Shown here one piece after another: positions 48,949 through 59,062 of a DNA stretch of 64,000 nt. This stretch comes from Pusillimonas minor (GTDB lineage: Bacteria; Pseudomonadota; Gammaproteobacteria; Burkholderiales; Burkholderiaceae_B): positions 1 through 64,000 of the forward strand of contig NZ_JACJUU010000012.1 of assembly GCF_014237865.1 (NCBI RefSeq). The letters are read 5' to 3'. Position 1 is the first letter of the stretch. Each line of letters begins with the position of its first letter. The position numbers were made by a program, and so were the translations under genes. The notes under the pieces were generated by a model. That model had not been told where the DNA came from, did not search any database, and saw only the letters and a list, made by a program, of their open reading frames with translations.

Positions 48949-50364
48949 TTAGTTGGCCAGGGCCTCCAGGCGACTCAGTACGGTTTCCCGGCCCAGAATG
49001 GTCAGTACGGCATCGATGGCCGGGGTTTGCTTCTGGCCGGTAACGGCAACGCGCAAGGGTACGCCCAGCTTGGGCATTTTAATGTTGTGCTTTTCAAGGG
49101 TTGCCTTGATCAGGTCGGCCAGGGCTTCGGTTGTCCAGTCGGGCAGGTTGGCGGCCTGGTCGGCAAAGTCTTGCAGCACTGTTACCGCTTCGGGTGTCAG
49201 GTGCTCGGCTTTAAGGGTCGGGTCGACACCGGCAAACGCGCGGCAGAACAGCATGGCCCCTTCGGCCAGTTGGTTCAGGGTTTCGGCGCGGTCTTTCAGC
49301 AGACCCATAACGGCGTCCAGGTCGACGGCTTCGGGGTTGCCGCCCAGGCCGGCAATACGCGGCGCAACCAGAGTGGCCAGCTGGCTGTTTTCTGTTTCGC
49401 GGATGTAATGCGCATTGACCCAGTTCAGTTTTTTGGGGTCCCACTGTGCGGCCGACTTGCTTAAATTGCGGGTGTCGAACCATTCGACCAATTGTTCGCG
49501 CGAGAAAATCTCGTCGTTGCCATGGCTCCAGCCCAGGCGGGCCAGATAGTTGATCATGGCCTCGGGCAAGTAGCCTTCTTCGTGGTATTGCATGACGCTG
49601 ACGGCGCCATGGCGCTTGGAAAGCTTTTCGCCGTCGGGACCGAGAATCATGGGCAAGTGACCGTACTGCGGCAGTTCGGCGCCCAACGCACGCAAAATAT
49701 TGATTTGGCGTGGCGTATTGTTGATGTGGTCGTCGCCGCGCAGTACGTGCGTGATTTGCATGTCCCAGTCGTCGACCACCACACAAAAGTTGTAGGTGGG
49801 TGTGCCGTCGGGGCGGGCAATGATCAGGTCGTCCAGCTCGGTGTTGTCAAAGCTGATGGGCCCTTTGATCAGGTCGTTCCAGGCGGTCACGCCGTCTTGC
49901 GGGTTTTTGAAACGGATAACCGGTTTACGGCCTTCGGGTACTGCGGGCAGGGTTTTGCCGAGTTCGGGGCGCCATGTGCCGTCGTAGCGGGGCTTTTTGC
50001 CGGCCGCACGGGCTTTTTCGCGCATGGCCTCAACTTCTTCGGGGCTGCTGTAGCAGTAATACGCCGAGCCTTCGGCCAGCATTTTTGCAATGATTTCGCG
50101 GTAGCGCTCCATGCGCTGCATCTGGTAGAACGGACCTTCGTCGGGCTGCATGCCCAGCCAGTGCATGCCGTCTAAAATGGCTTGGACGGCTTCAGGCGTT
50201 GAGCGTTCAAGGTCGGTGTCTTCGATACGCAATACAAAAACCCCTTTATGATGGCGGGCAAAAGCCCACGAAAAAAGGGCAGTGCGCGCGCCGCCAAGGT
50301 GCAGGTAGCCAGTAGGTGAGGGCGCAAATCGCGTGCGGATAACCGGTGGGGTAGACGAGGTCAT
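48949..50364 (-). CDS. gltX: Glutamyl-tRNA synthetase
   Basis: A 471-residue class I synthetase charging tRNA(Glu). The HIGH-type signature is [13 protein letters not shown] and the KMSKS-type loop is KLSKRHG; the discriminating GEDHINNTP-like segment reads [13 protein letters not shown] single copy appears in the window; whether it is the discriminating type cannot be judged here. It is transcribed leftward and alone. Confidence 0.98.
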   Translation of the reverse strand: MTSSTPPVIRTRFAPSPTGYLHLGGARTALFSWAFARHHKGVFVLRIEDTDLERSTPEAVQAILDGMHWLGMQPDEGPFYQMQRMERYREIIAKMLAEGSAYYCYSSPEEVEAMREKARAAGKKPRYDGTWRPELGKTLPAVPEGRKPVIRFKNPQDGVTAWNDLIKGPISFDNTELDDLIIARPDGTPTYNFCVVVDDWDMQITHVLRGDDHINNTPRQINILRALGAELPQYGHLPMILGPDGEKLSKRHGAVSVMQYHEEGYLPEAMINYLARLGWSHGNDEIFSREQLVEWFDTRNLSKSAAQWDPKKLNWVNAHYIRETENSQLATLVAPRIAGLGGNPEAVDLDAVMGLLKDRAETLNQLAEGAMLFCRAFAGVDPTLKAEHLTPEAVTVLQDFADQAANLPDWTTEALADLIKATLEKHNIKMPKLGVPLRVAVTGQKQTPAIDAVLTILGRETVLSRLEALAN

Positions 50365-50455
50365 AGATAGATAATAATGTTGGGGTTGCGTAGACGCGAA
50401 GGTGCGTCACGACATCAAGTGCAATCCCGGTATTTTAAGGTACAGATTCAACACC

Positions 50456-52930
50456 ATGCTTCGTCATCGTCTCGCTGCACTTTTCGACCCGCTTTCGGTG
50501 CTTGTTGTGGGCCCCAAGGGCCTTGCGGCAGCACAAAGCCTGCCGCCCCGTTTGCGCGCGCAGGCAACCGTGGTTGTGGCTCAACCGGGCCAGTCGGTCA
50601 AGCTGCCTGCCACCCTGGCCGGGGTCCCCAAGGGTGGGCGACTCGATCTGGCGGTTGTGTCTCTTACCGGGCGCATGCTTAACCAGGCGTTGTGGTCTTT
50701 GCAAGCGCATCGCCCGCGTGCCCTTATTGTGCTGTCGCCCGACCACCCGTCTATCGACCCCGCGCACGATACGCAGCTATGCCGCTTGTTTGCCCGCGAA
50801 CACGACTGCATGGTTTTAGGGCCCCGGTCTTTGGGGCTGCAGCGCACCCATACGGGGCTTAACCTTAGCCTGTCGTCGCACCTGGCGTTGCCCGGTAAAG
50901 TTGCGCTGGTATCGCAATCCGAGGCCATTTTCAGTGCCGTCCTCGACTGGGCCCGCGATGCCAACCTGGGGTTTTCAACGGTGGTTTCCATGGGCGACGA
51001 GTCCAGCGTCGGTATTGCGCAAGTGCTCGATTACCTGGCCACCGATTCGCGTACCGACAGCATTGCGGTGTATCTCGACAATGTCGTGTCTTCGCGGGCG
51101 CTGACCAGTGCGTTGCGTGCGGCCGCGTCGGTCAAGCCGGTGGTGGTGTTGCGCGCGGGCCAGGGGGCGCGTAACCCCAATTCGCTTAGCGATGCGGTCT
51201 TTAATGCACTGCTGCGGCGTGCAGGTGCGGTGCGTGTCCCTTACTTTGTACAGTTATTCTCGGCGATCAAAGTATTGCGCAGCCCGGTTCGCCCCAAGGG
51301 CCGGCGCATTGCGTTGTTTTCCAATGGCAGCGGCCCGCCTCAGCTGGCGCTCGACATCATGGGTGAAGCGGCTGCGGTTGTGCCGGCCGAATTTTCTTTG
51401 TCCACCATAAATGCCTTGTCCGAAAGCCTCGAGCCCCGGGCGCAGGTCAAGAATCCGGTCGTGACGCGGGCCGCGCTTGTCCCCGAAACAATGCGCCTGA
51501 TGCTCGCCGCGCTAATGGACGACCCCAATGTCGATGGCTTGCTGATGCTGTTGGCACCCGATTCGCGCGCCGACATGGCCGAGGTGGTGCGGCAGGTGAC
51601 CACCATGGCGCCCAAGGCCCCCAAGCCAATTATGGCGTGCCTGATGGGCGAGGCCAGCATGCGGCCGTTGCGGCACATGCTCGACGAAGTGGGCATACCG
51701 TCGTTCCGTACGCCCGAAGCGGCCACCAACGCGTTTGGCGTTCTGGCCGCCTATCACTATAACCAGACGCTGTCGTTGCAAACCTTGCCGCCCGAACCGC
51801 TGGTTCGTCTGCCGCAGGTTGGCGAGGCACGCAAGTTGGTGGCCCAGGTGTTGGCCGAAGGGCGACAACACCTGACGTTATCCGAGTGTGCAAGCCTGTT
51901 CTCGTATTTCGATATTCCCCTCGAGCTGCTGACGCCCGATGCCGAATACCCCGGGTTGCAGCATGTCGACGATGTGCCCATGGCGATTCGGGTGGGCGTC
52001 GACGCGCTTTACGGGCCGTTCATCAATTTTGGCTCCGGTGGGCGCTCAGCAATTTCAGCGCGCGATCGCGCCATCGAATTGCCGCCGCTCAACGGTTTTC
52101 TGGCGCGTCAGTTGGTCGAGCGCAGCGCAATATGGCGGCGCGTGCTCAAGCATCAAATGAGTCCGGCGGCATACGAGTGCCTGCAAGAGGTGCTCGAGCG
52201 CTTGTCAGACATGGTGTGCGAACTGCCAGAGCTGGCCAATGTTTTAATCGACCCGATCTGGGCCGGCAACATGCAGCTGTTTGCACAAGGCGTTCAGGTC
52301 GAGATCAAACCCTCGGAACTGGCCGCTCTGCCCGAAAACTCCGGTTACGGCCATATGGCCATCCACCCGTATCCAAGGCAACTGGTCAAGTCGCACGAAT
52401 TTGCCGACGGCGAACCCTGGATGATGCGGCCTATCCGCCCCGAAGATGCCGAGCCCTTGCAACTGTTTGTGCGCGACTTGTCCGACGAGTCGCGCTATAT
52501 GCGGTTTGTGTCGATGTTGCGTGAACTGACCCCCAGCATGCTGGCGCGTTATACCCGTATCGATTACGACCGCGAACTGGCGCTTGTGGCCACCGTGCAG
52601 GTGCCTAATCCGGCGCACCGGGGGCATCCGCAAGAACAAATTGTGGGGTTTGCCCATTACCTGCGTAATGCCGATGGTCTGGGCGCCGAATATGCCCTGG
52701 TCATTTCCGATAAATGGCAACGACATGGCCTGGGCAAGAAGTTGTTGCAAGGTCTCATCGAGGCGGCTAAAGCCCAGCGGCTGGGCTACATCGAGGGTTT
52801 TGTTCTGGCCAACAACCGGGCAATGCTGGGCTTGATGACGCGCCTTGGGTTCCAGAACGACCCCGATGTTGAAGATCCGTCTGTGCGTCGCGTTTGGCTT
52901 GCCTTAGACGAGGGGTTGTCAGAAAGTTAA
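50456..52930 (+). CDS. Pat-like protein N-epsilon-lysine acetyltransferase
   Basis: An 824-residue protein of the PatZ/Pka type: an N-terminal CoA-binding, NDP-forming acyl-CoA synthetase-like region (about residues 1-450, with SQSEAIFSAVLDWA and SNGSGPPQLALDIMG), a middle ATP-grasp-like part that lacks clear catalytic signature to my eye, and a C-terminal GNAT domain from about 660 (MRPIRPEDAEPLQLFVRDLS, then WQRHGLGKKLLQ for acetyl-CoA). PatZ acetylates and switches off acetyl-CoA synthetase in enterobacteria. The start was set at ATG 50456; an upstream GTG at 50402 would add 18 residues. Confidence 0.85.
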   Translation: MLRHRLAALFDPLSVLVVGPKGLAAAQSLPPRLRAQATVVVAQPGQSVKLPATLAGVPKGGRLDLAVVSLTGRMLNQALWSLQAHRPRALIVLSPDHPSIDPAHDTQLCRLFAREHDCMVLGPRSLGLQRTHTGLNLSLSSHLALPGKVALVSQSEAIFSAVLDWARDANLGFSTVVSMGDESSVGIAQVLDYLATDSRTDSIAVYLDNVVSSRALTSALRAAASVKPVVVLRAGQGARNPNSLSDAVFNALLRRAGAVRVPYFVQLFSAIKVLRSPVRPKGRRIALFSNGSGPPQLALDIMGEAAAVVPAEFSLSTINALSESLEPRAQVKNPVVTRAALVPETMRLMLAALMDDPNVDGLLMLLAPDSRADMAEVVRQVTTMAPKAPKPIMACLMGEASMRPLRHMLDEVGIPSFRTPEAATNAFGVLAAYHYNQTLSLQTLPPEPLVRLPQVGEARKLVAQVLAEGRQHLTLSECASLFSYFDIPLELLTPDAEYPGLQHVDDVPMAIRVGVDALYGPFINFGSGGRSAISARDRAIELPPLNGFLARQLVERSAIWRRVLKHQMSPAAYECLQEVLERLSDMVCELPELANVLIDPIWAGNMQLFAQGVQVEIKPSELAALPENSGYGHMAIHPYPRQLVKSHEFADGEPWMMRPIRPEDAEPLQLFVRDLSDESRYMRFVSMLRELTPSMLARYTRIDYDRELALVATVQVPNPAHRGHPQEQIVGFAHYLRNADGLGAEYALVISDKWQRHGLGKKLLQGLIEAAKAQRLGYIEGFVLANNRAMLGLMTRLGFQNDPDVEDPSVRRVWLALDEGLSES

Positions 52931-52951
52931 CGCTTTAAACTAATGCCCGAT

Positions 52952-53620
52952 TTAGCGTAGAACGTGCTTGAGAAACGCCGAGATGTCGCGGATTTCTTCC
53001 AGGCATACCGAGTGCGGCATGGGATAGGTTTTCCAGGTAATGCCGTAGCCTAGTGCGGTCAGGGTGTCGTGCGAAGCTTGGGCGCGTTCGATGGCGACGA
53101 CCGGGTCTTGGGTGCCATGCGCCATAAAAACAGGTATGTTCGCGTTGGCGGTGTGACGTTCGTTCGCTAGTGTGTCAGCCAAGGGCAAGTAGCCCGATAA
53201 ACACACCAGACCAGCCAGGGGTTCGGCGTGTCGCAGCCCGGTTTGCAGCGCCATGGCACAACCCTGAGAAAACCCGGCCAACACAATGTTTTGCGTGGGG
53301 ATGCCCCGGCTGTTTTCGCGGGCAATCAGCGCTTCGATGGCCGCTTGCGACGCGCGCAGGCCTGTTTCGTCTTCGCGACGCCCGCCAATATCCATAGACA
53401 AAATGTCGTACCACGCCCGCATGTGCATACCGTTATTGATGGTCACGGGCTGAACTGGCGCATGGGGGAAAATGAAGCGAATGGCTGGCGATGAGCCTAG
53501 GCCCAGTTCGGGAACGATGGGTGCAAAGTCGTTGCCGTCGGCGCCCAAGCCGTGCATCCAGATGACGGCATGCGTTGGGTTGGGGGCAGTTTCGATTTCC
53601 AGTGTTTCTAGTGTCGTCAT
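52952..53620 (-). CDS. Carboxylesterase / phospholipase-type hydrolase
   Basis: A 222-residue alpha/beta hydrolase with the GFSQGCAMA nucleophile elbow (Ser near residue 118), catalytic Asp in AHGTQDPVV and His in PMPHSVC, and an N-terminal WMHGLGADGNDF oxyanion loop. The family (Pseudomonas esterase II, human acyl-protein thioesterase) hydrolyses short-chain esters and acyl-thioesters. It converges on the acetyltransferase and is followed by darP 2 bases upstream on its own strand, so the two are probably co-transcribed. Confidence 0.93.
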   Translation of the reverse strand: MTTLETLEIETAPNPTHAVIWMHGLGADGNDFAPIVPELGLGSSPAIRFIFPHAPVQPVTINNGMHMRAWYDILSMDIGGRREDETGLRASQAAIEALIARENSRGIPTQNIVLAGFSQGCAMALQTGLRHAEPLAGLVCLSGYLPLADTLANERHTANANIPVFMAHGTQDPVVAIERAQASHDTLTALGYGITWKTYPMPHSVCLEEIRDISAFLKHVLR

Positions 53621-53622
53621 GT

Positions 53623-54168
53623 TCAGGCGGCGTCGTCGAGTGCTTTAAGGGCCTGGAAGAGCGCGCGATAGTGCTTGCGCTGCGGCGTTTGGCCCGGTTG
53701 TAAGGTCTGGTTGTTTTCCGCTTCTTTTCGCCCGGCCCGAATCAGGGCGCGCAAATGCTGAACATCTGCGCCGGGGTACTCGTTAAGCAGCTTGGTCAGG
53801 GCGTTATCGTCTTGCAACAACAGGTCGCGCAGTGTCTCAAGACGGTGCATGGCCGCAGTTTGTTCGCGTGATCCATTTTCCCAGATATCAAGCTGGCGCC
53901 GGATAGCATCGGCATCGGCGTCGCGCATCAGTTTGCCCACGTAATGAATCTGGCGGCGTCTGCCCTCGCGCGCCGTAGTGCGCTGCGCCAATCGGATGGC
54001 TTCGAACAGCTTTTCTTCAAGCGGCAGTTGTTTGATTTTTTCGGGCGACAGGTCGACCAATTGCTTGCCCAGGTCTTGCAGGGCCAGCATGTCGCGCTTG
54101 ACTTGTGATTTGCTGGGCGGACGATCGTCGAAGTCGTCGTCGAGTTCGTGTTCAGGATGGTTATGCAT
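53623..54168 (-). CDS. darP: Ribosome-associated protein DarP (YjgA)
   Basis: A 181-residue 50S-assembly factor. The [38 protein letters not shown] and [15 protein letters not shown] helices, and the [10 protein letters not shown] end, match DUF615/DarP. The start was set at ATG 54166-54168, after which His/Asp/Glu-rich residues lead into the conserved region; a longer reading to 54441 is unconserved. It diverges from pmbA by 64 bases, the classic yjgA-pmbA arrangement. Confidence 0.96.
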   Translation of the reverse strand: MHNHPEHELDDDFDDRPPSKSQVKRDMLALQDLGKQLVDLSPEKIKQLPLEEKLFEAIRLAQRTTAREGRRRQIHYVGKLMRDADADAIRRQLDIWENGSREQTAAMHRLETLRDLLLQDDNALTKLLNEYPGADVQHLRALIRAGRKEAENNQTLQPGQTPQRKHYRALFQALKALDDAA

Positions 54169-54232
54169 GTTGGCCGATGAAATCAAAGCGTAATTGGCGA
54201 TATGATAACTGCCTAACCTGATAAGAGCTGCG

Positions 54233-55600
54233 ATGAGCAAAAAATCCAAGTCACTTCTTCCCATTTCTGAAAACCAGGCGCGTTTTCGCGAGCTTGTGCA
54301 AGACGCCCTTAAGTACGCAAAATCGTTGGGGGCTTCCGACGCCGCCGCCGAAGTCTCCGAAAGTGCCGGCTTATCGGTGTCTGTTCGTAATTTGGGCATC
54401 GAAACCGTCGAGCAAACGCGCGACCGGTCGCTCGACATCACCGTATTTGCAGGTCAGCAGCGCGGTTCGGCGTCGACGTCCGACTTTTCTAAAAAGGCGT
54501 TGCGCGAAACCGTCGATGCCGCGTGGCATATTGCACGCTATACGGCCGCCGACCCGGCTGCGGGCTTGCCCGACGCCGAATTTTTGGCGCACGACTACCC
54601 CGATCTGAAGCTGCATCATGCCTGGGGGGTGTCTTCCGACGAAGCCGCCGAGCTGGCGCTCAAAGCCGAAAAAGCGGCGCGCGATGTCAGCCCGCAAATT
54701 ACCAACACCGAAGGCGCGTCTGTCGCAACTTTCGAAGGTCATTTTGTGCTGGGCAACAGCCGTGGTTTTTTGGGGGGGTATCCGTACTCACGCCACAGCC
54801 TGTCGGTGGCACCTATTGCCGGCAAGGGAAACCACATGCAGCGCGACTACTGGTACAGCTCGGTGCGCGACCCCAAGCTGTTGGCTAAACCCGCCGCAAT
54901 CGGTCGCTATGCGGCCGAACGGACGTTGTCGCGTTTGTCGGCCAAGCGGATCAAAACGGGTCGTTTTCCGGTGCTCTTCGAGGCGCCCCTGGCGGTGGGT
55001 CTGCTGGGTTCGCTGGTTCAGGCAACCAGTGGGGGCGCGCTTTACCGCAAGGCCAGTTTCCTGCTCGATGCATTGGGTAAGCCCGTCATGGCAGACCACC
55101 TTAATGTGCAAGAAGACCCGCTGGTAGTAGGCGGCATGGGCAGCACGCCGTTCGACGACGAGGGCGTGCGTACGCAGGCCCGCGACGTGGTGGTCAACGG
55201 CGTATTGCAAGGCTATTTTTTGTCTACCTACACTGCACGCAAGCTGGGGATGCAAACCACCGGTAATGCCGGCGGTTCGCACAATTTAAGCCTGACTTCG
55301 CGGCTCACCAACCCAAACGACGATTTTCGCGCCATGCTTAAAAAAATGGGCACGGGGTTTTTGGTCACCGAGCTTATCGGGCAGGGCGTCAATTACGTGA
55401 CGGGTGATTATTCGCGCGGCGCGTTTGGGTACTGGGTAAAAAATGGTGAAATCGTCCATGCTGTTCAAGAGGTCACCATTGCCGGGAATCTGGCAGATAT
55501 GTTCCGGCAAATTGTGGCCGTTGGCGCCGACACCATCGTGCGTGGGTCCAAGTCAACCGGTTCTATTCTTATCGAGCAAATGGCCATTGCCGGCCAGTAG
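54233..55600 (+). CDS. pmbA: Metalloprotease TldE/PmbA
   Basis: A 455-residue member of the TldD/PmbA family, the partner of TldD in degrading peptides, for example microcin B17 maturation and the CcdA antitoxin in E. coli. The C-terminal [14 protein letters not shown] and NFLVTE-like [21 protein letters not shown] segments are typical. TldD carries the metal site; its gene is not in this window. It is followed by a DctP gene after 9 bases. Confidence 0.96.
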   Translation: MSKKSKSLLPISENQARFRELVQDALKYAKSLGASDAAAEVSESAGLSVSVRNLGIETVEQTRDRSLDITVFAGQQRGSASTSDFSKKALRETVDAAWHIARYTAADPAAGLPDAEFLAHDYPDLKLHHAWGVSSDEAAELALKAEKAARDVSPQITNTEGASVATFEGHFVLGNSRGFLGGYPYSRHSLSVAPIAGKGNHMQRDYWYSSVRDPKLLAKPAAIGRYAAERTLSRLSAKRIKTGRFPVLFEAPLAVGLLGSLVQATSGGALYRKASFLLDALGKPVMADHLNVQEDPLVVGGMGSTPFDDEGVRTQARDVVVNGVLQGYFLSTYTARKLGMQTTGNAGGSHNLSLTSRLTNPNDDFRAMLKKMGTGFLVTELIGQGVNYVTGDYSRGAFGYWVKNGEIVHAVQEVTIAGNLADMFRQIVAVGADTIVRGSKSTGSILIEQMAIAGQ

Positions 55601-55609
55601 GAGTACTGC

Positions 55610-56710
55610 ATGCAACGTCGTTCATTTCTGAAAAAGGCTGGTATGGGTGCTGTGGCTGGCACGGCCGCGTTGGGCGCACCCGTTATGGCACAAGCCAACC
55701 CTAAGGTCAGCTGGAAAATGACCTCGACCTACACGCCTTCGTTGCCGCCTCTGTATAGTTCGGCGCAAACGTTCTGCAAAATGGTCGAAGAGGCTTCGGG
55801 CGGCAACTTCAGTATTCGTTTGTACCCCGGCGGCGAGATCGTGCCTGGGTTCGGTGTCATGGATGCCGTCAGCAACAACACTGTCGAGTGTGGGCAAACG
55901 GCGTCTTACTATTTTTACGGAAAAGACCCAACCTTCTGTTTTGACACTGCCGTGCCGTTCGGCTTGAATGCCCGTCAAATGAATGCCTGGATGGATCAGG
56001 GCGACGGCCTCAAACTGATGCGCGAGCTGTTTGCTACCCGCAACATCGTCAATTTCCCCATGGGCAATACCGGCACGCAAATGGGCGGCTGGTATCGCAA
56101 AGAAATCAAAACACCCGAAGACCTCAAGGGTCTGAAAATGCGCACGGCCGGTTTTGCCGGCGAAGTGCTTTCGCGCCTGGGCGTGGTGCCCCAGCAAATC
56201 CCGCCGGGCGACATTTACCCTTCGCTTGAAAAGGGTACGCTTGACGCGGTCGAGTTCGTGGGGCCCGTTGATGACGAAAAACTGGGTTTGCAAAAGGTAG
56301 CCAAATATTATTACTACCCGGGTTGGTGGGAAGGTTCTGCCCAGTTGTCGTTGTACGTTAACGATGGCGCTTACAACCAGTTGCCCAAGCAGTATCAGGC
56401 CATTATTGCTATGGCCACCCGTTACGCCGGTCAGCAATTACTTACCGATTACGACGCGCATAATGCCTCGGCCTTACGACGTCTGGTTGCCAGCGGCGCT
56501 GTGCTCCGGGCGTTTCCGCTTGATGTCATGAACGCTTCTTTTGACGCTGCGAATATCGTTTACAAAGAGTTTTGCGACAAGTATCCGCAATTCAAAAAAG
56601 TGTTTGATAACTACATGGCCTTCCGCGACGAGGTTTCGCCCTGGTTCCGTCTGGCCGAGGGCAGTTACGATAACTACCTGAATGTCGCGTTGGCGCGTGC
56701 CAAGAAATAA
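55610..56710 (+). CDS. TRAP-type solute-binding protein DctP (orphan)
   Basis: A 366-residue periplasmic binding protein. The leader MQRRSFLKKAGMGAVAGTAA carries RRSFLKK, a twin-arginine motif, so it may be exported folded by Tat. The mature part shows the DctP signature (IVNFPMGNTGTQMGGWY, KMRTAGFAGEVL, NASFDAANIVY), closest to alpha-keto-acid or lactate binders of the TakP type. The DctQ and DctM membrane partners are not adjacent. It starts 9 bases after pmbA and just ahead of rplM, suggesting an unlinked or relic transport function. Confidence 0.88.
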   Translation: MQRRSFLKKAGMGAVAGTAALGAPVMAQANPKVSWKMTSTYTPSLPPLYSSAQTFCKMVEEASGGNFSIRLYPGGEIVPGFGVMDAVSNNTVECGQTASYYFYGKDPTFCFDTAVPFGLNARQMNAWMDQGDGLKLMRELFATRNIVNFPMGNTGTQMGGWYRKEIKTPEDLKGLKMRTAGFAGEVLSRLGVVPQQIPPGDIYPSLEKGTLDAVEFVGPVDDEKLGLQKVAKYYYYPGWWEGSAQLSLYVNDGAYNQLPKQYQAIIAMATRYAGQQLLTDYDAHNASALRRLVASGAVLRAFPLDVMNASFDAANIVYKEFCDKYPQFKKVFDNYMAFRDEVSPWFRLAEGSYDNYLNVALARAKK

Positions 56711-56734
56711 GATTCAACAAAAACAATAATTTAT

Positions 56735-56949
56735 GCTACTATAGTGGGCTTTTCTGGAAGTGCACGGGCGAACCGTGGGGCAACGGGGCTGGGTGTTTGC
56801 AAGCATGGCTTGCCGGCGCCGGGTTACTTAAACGGGCCTTATAACAACGCTTTGGCGCTTTTGGTAAAAGAAACCACATGTTTAATATGTGCGGGCCCGC
56901 GCGGTTTTTTTGGCGCCGGCTTTTGCGCTTTAATTTATTAGGAACCATC
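56735..56949 (+). promoter_or_regulatory. rplM-rpsI promoter and leader
   Basis: An extended -10, TGCTACTAT (56734-56742), gives a leader of about 200 bases before rplM. The leader includes a small ACAT/ATGT stem, a 10-base palindrome GCGGGCCCGC and a run of seven T residues close to the start, the elements of a possible attenuator. No -35 is convincing. Confidence 0.5.
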
Positions 56950-57378
56950 ATGAAGACCTTTGTGGCCAAGCCGCATGAAGTCAAGCGTGACTGGTACGTG
57001 ATTGACGCCAAGGGTAAAGTCCTCGGGCGTGTGGCCAGCGAAGTCGCACGTCGTCTGCGCGGCAAGCACAAGCCAGAATTCACACCACACGTTGACACCG
57101 GTGATTACATCGTTATCATCAACGCGGCAGACATCGTCGTTACCGGCAATAAAGCCCTCGACAAGCGCTACTACCGTCACTCGGGCTACCCCGGCGGTAT
57201 CACCGAAACCAACTTCCAGAAAATGCAGCAGCGTTTTCCCGGTCGTGCCCTCCAGAAAGCGGTCAAAGGCATGTTGCCTAAGGGCCCCCTGGGTTATGCC
57301 ATGGCCAAGAAGCTCAAGATTTACGCCGGCGCCGAGCATCCGCATTCCGCTCAGCAGCCCAAACCGCTGGAAATCTAA
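56950..57378 (+). CDS. rplM: Ribosomal protein L13
   Basis: A 142-residue early-assembly large-subunit protein. [20 protein letters not shown] starts the conserved sequence at ATG 56950; [16 protein letters not shown] and [22 protein letters not shown] follow as usual. It precedes rpsI by nine bases, the universal rplM-rpsI pair. The long leader may carry regulation. Confidence 0.99.
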   Translation: MKTFVAKPHEVKRDWYVIDAKGKVLGRVASEVARRLRGKHKPEFTPHVDTGDYIVIINAADIVVTGNKALDKRYYRHSGYPGGITETNFQKMQQRFPGRALQKAVKGMLPKGPLGYAMAKKLKIYAGAEHPHSAQQPKPLEI

Positions 57379-57387
57379 GGATAGGTC

Positions 57388-57780
57388 ATGATCGGTAATT
57401 GGAACTATGGCACCGGCCGCCGCAAAACTTCGGTAGCACGTGTGTTCTTGAAAAAAGGTTCGGGCAAAATCGTTGTCAACGGTAAGCCTGTCGATGAATA
57501 CTTCGCTCGCGAAACGGGTCGCATGGTGGTTCGCCAGCCGCTCGAACTCACGGGTCACCTCGAGTCGTTCGATTTTCACATCAACGTTCACGGTGGCGGT
57601 GAAAGCGGTCAGGCAGGTGCGGTGCGTCACGGCATCACTCGCGCCCTGATCGACTACGACGAAACCCTCAAGCCCGCGCTCAAGCAGGCTGGTCTCGTTA
57701 CTCGCGATGCCCGCGAAGTCGAACGTAAAAAAGTGGGTTTCCACAAAGCACGTCGCCGCAAGCAGTTCAGCAAGCGCTAA
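57388..57780 (+). CDS. rpsI: Ribosomal protein S9
   Basis: A 130-residue small-subunit protein whose C-terminal tail contacts the P-site t[42 protein letters not shown] and the terminal [10 protein letters not shown] tail are intact, ending in the essential Lys-Arg. A strong terminator follows. Confidence 0.99.
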   Translation: MIGNWNYGTGRRKTSVARVFLKKGSGKIVVNGKPVDEYFARETGRMVVRQPLELTGHLESFDFHINVHGGGESGQAGAVRHGITRALIDYDETLKPALKQAGLVTRDAREVERKKVGFHKARRRKQFSKR

Positions 57781-57827
57781 TTGTTTTGTGTACCCCGGGT
57801 CGCTGCAGTTGTTTTGCACGGCCCAGT

Positions 57828-57857
57828 CAAAAGCCCTGGCGTTTGCCGGGGCTTTTG
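57828..57857 (+). terminator. Terminator after rpsI
   Basis: A 13-bp stem (57828-57840 with 57845-57857) with one G-U pair, tetraloop GTTT, with the T-run built into the 3' arm (GGCTTTTG). Confidence 0.8.
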
Positions 57858-57936
57858 CATTATGGCCTGCGCCTGCACAAGTCGCGCAGGCGTTGCATAA
57901 TTACAGTGTTAGGCACTCAAACTCTCAAGGAACATC

Positions 57937-58998
57937 ATGTCAGGCGCACTGGGCAAGAAAATCAAGGTAGGTATTGTGGGCGGCACGGGCTACACCGGTG
58001 TCGAGCTATTGCGTTTGCTGTCGCAGCACCCCAACGTCGAACTCACCGCGATTACGTCGCGCAAAGAAGACGGCATGCCGGTGGCCCAGATGTATCCCAA
58101 CCTGCGTGGCCACGTCGACCTGTGCTTTGCTACACCCGAAAATGCTGCGCTCGACCAGTGCGACGTGGTGTTTTTTGCTACGCCACACGGCGTGGCCATG
58201 AGTCAGGCGCAGGCCTTGCTTGACAAGGGCGTGCGCATTATTGACCTGGCCGCCGATTTCCGTTTGCAAGATACCGCCGTGTTCGAGCAATGGTACAAAA
58301 TGCCCCATGCCTGCCCCGATATCCTGGCCGATTCGGTCTATGGATTGGTCGAACTGAACCGCCTGAAGATCTCTGGCGCCAGCGTTGTGGGTAACCCTGG
58401 GTGTTATCCCACTACCGTAATTTTGGGTTTGCTGCCTTTGCTTGAAGGCGGCAAGGCGCTGGTCGATACGCAACACATTATTGCCGACTGCAAGTCGGGC
58501 GTGTCTGGCGCCGGTCGCAAGGCCGAAGTGGCCACCTTGTTCTCCGAAGCCAGTGACAGTTTCAAGGCCTACGGGGTTGCGGGTCATCGCCACCACCCCG
58601 AAATTGCCGAGCAGTTGTCGGCCATTGCCGGGCAGCCTGTTGGTCTTACTTTCGTGCCGCATCTGGTGCCCATGATCCGCGGCATGTTCTCGACGTTGTA
58701 TTTGCGCATCTTGCCCGAGGCGCTCGACACCGACTTTCAGGCGCTCTTCGAGACCCGTTACGTCAACGAGGCCTTTATCGATGTCATGCCGCCCGGCAGC
58801 CTGCCCGAAACTCGCTCTGTACGGGCTTCCAATCAGTTGCGTATTGCTGTGCATCGCCCCAGCCCCGGCCAACTGGTAGTGCTGGTTATCCAAGACAACC
58901 TGGTCAAAGGGGCGTCTGGCCAGGCCGTGCAAAACATGAACCTGATGTTTGGTTTGCCCGAAACCACCGGGCTTGAGCACGTGGCGGTTTTGCCCTGA
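57937..58998 (+). CDS. argC: N-acetyl-gamma-glutamyl-phosphate reductase
   Basis: A 353-residue NADPH enzyme making N-acetylglutamate semialdehyde in arginine synthesis. [17 protein letters not shown] binds NADP, the active-site Cys is in VGNPGCYPT and the catalytic His in [11 protein letters not shown]; the length is that of the long (type 1) form. It stands alone after the rpsI terminator. Confidence 0.98.
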   Translation: MSGALGKKIKVGIVGGTGYTGVELLRLLSQHPNVELTAITSRKEDGMPVAQMYPNLRGHVDLCFATPENAALDQCDVVFFATPHGVAMSQAQALLDKGVRIIDLAADFRLQDTAVFEQWYKMPHACPDILADSVYGLVELNRLKISGASVVGNPGCYPTTVILGLLPLLEGGKALVDTQHIIADCKSGVSGAGRKAEVATLFSEASDSFKAYGVAGHRHHPEIAEQLSAIAGQPVGLTFVPHLVPMIRGMFSTLYLRILPEALDTDFQALFETRYVNEAFIDVMPPGSLPETRSVRASNQLRIAVHRPSPGQLVVLVIQDNLVKGASGQAVQNMNLMFGLPETTGLEHVAVLP

Positions 58999-59062
58999 CA
59001 CATCTGCCTGTCCTGTGCCCAGGCGCTACGGAACTTTCCGCTGATTTTCGGGTCGACTCTGT

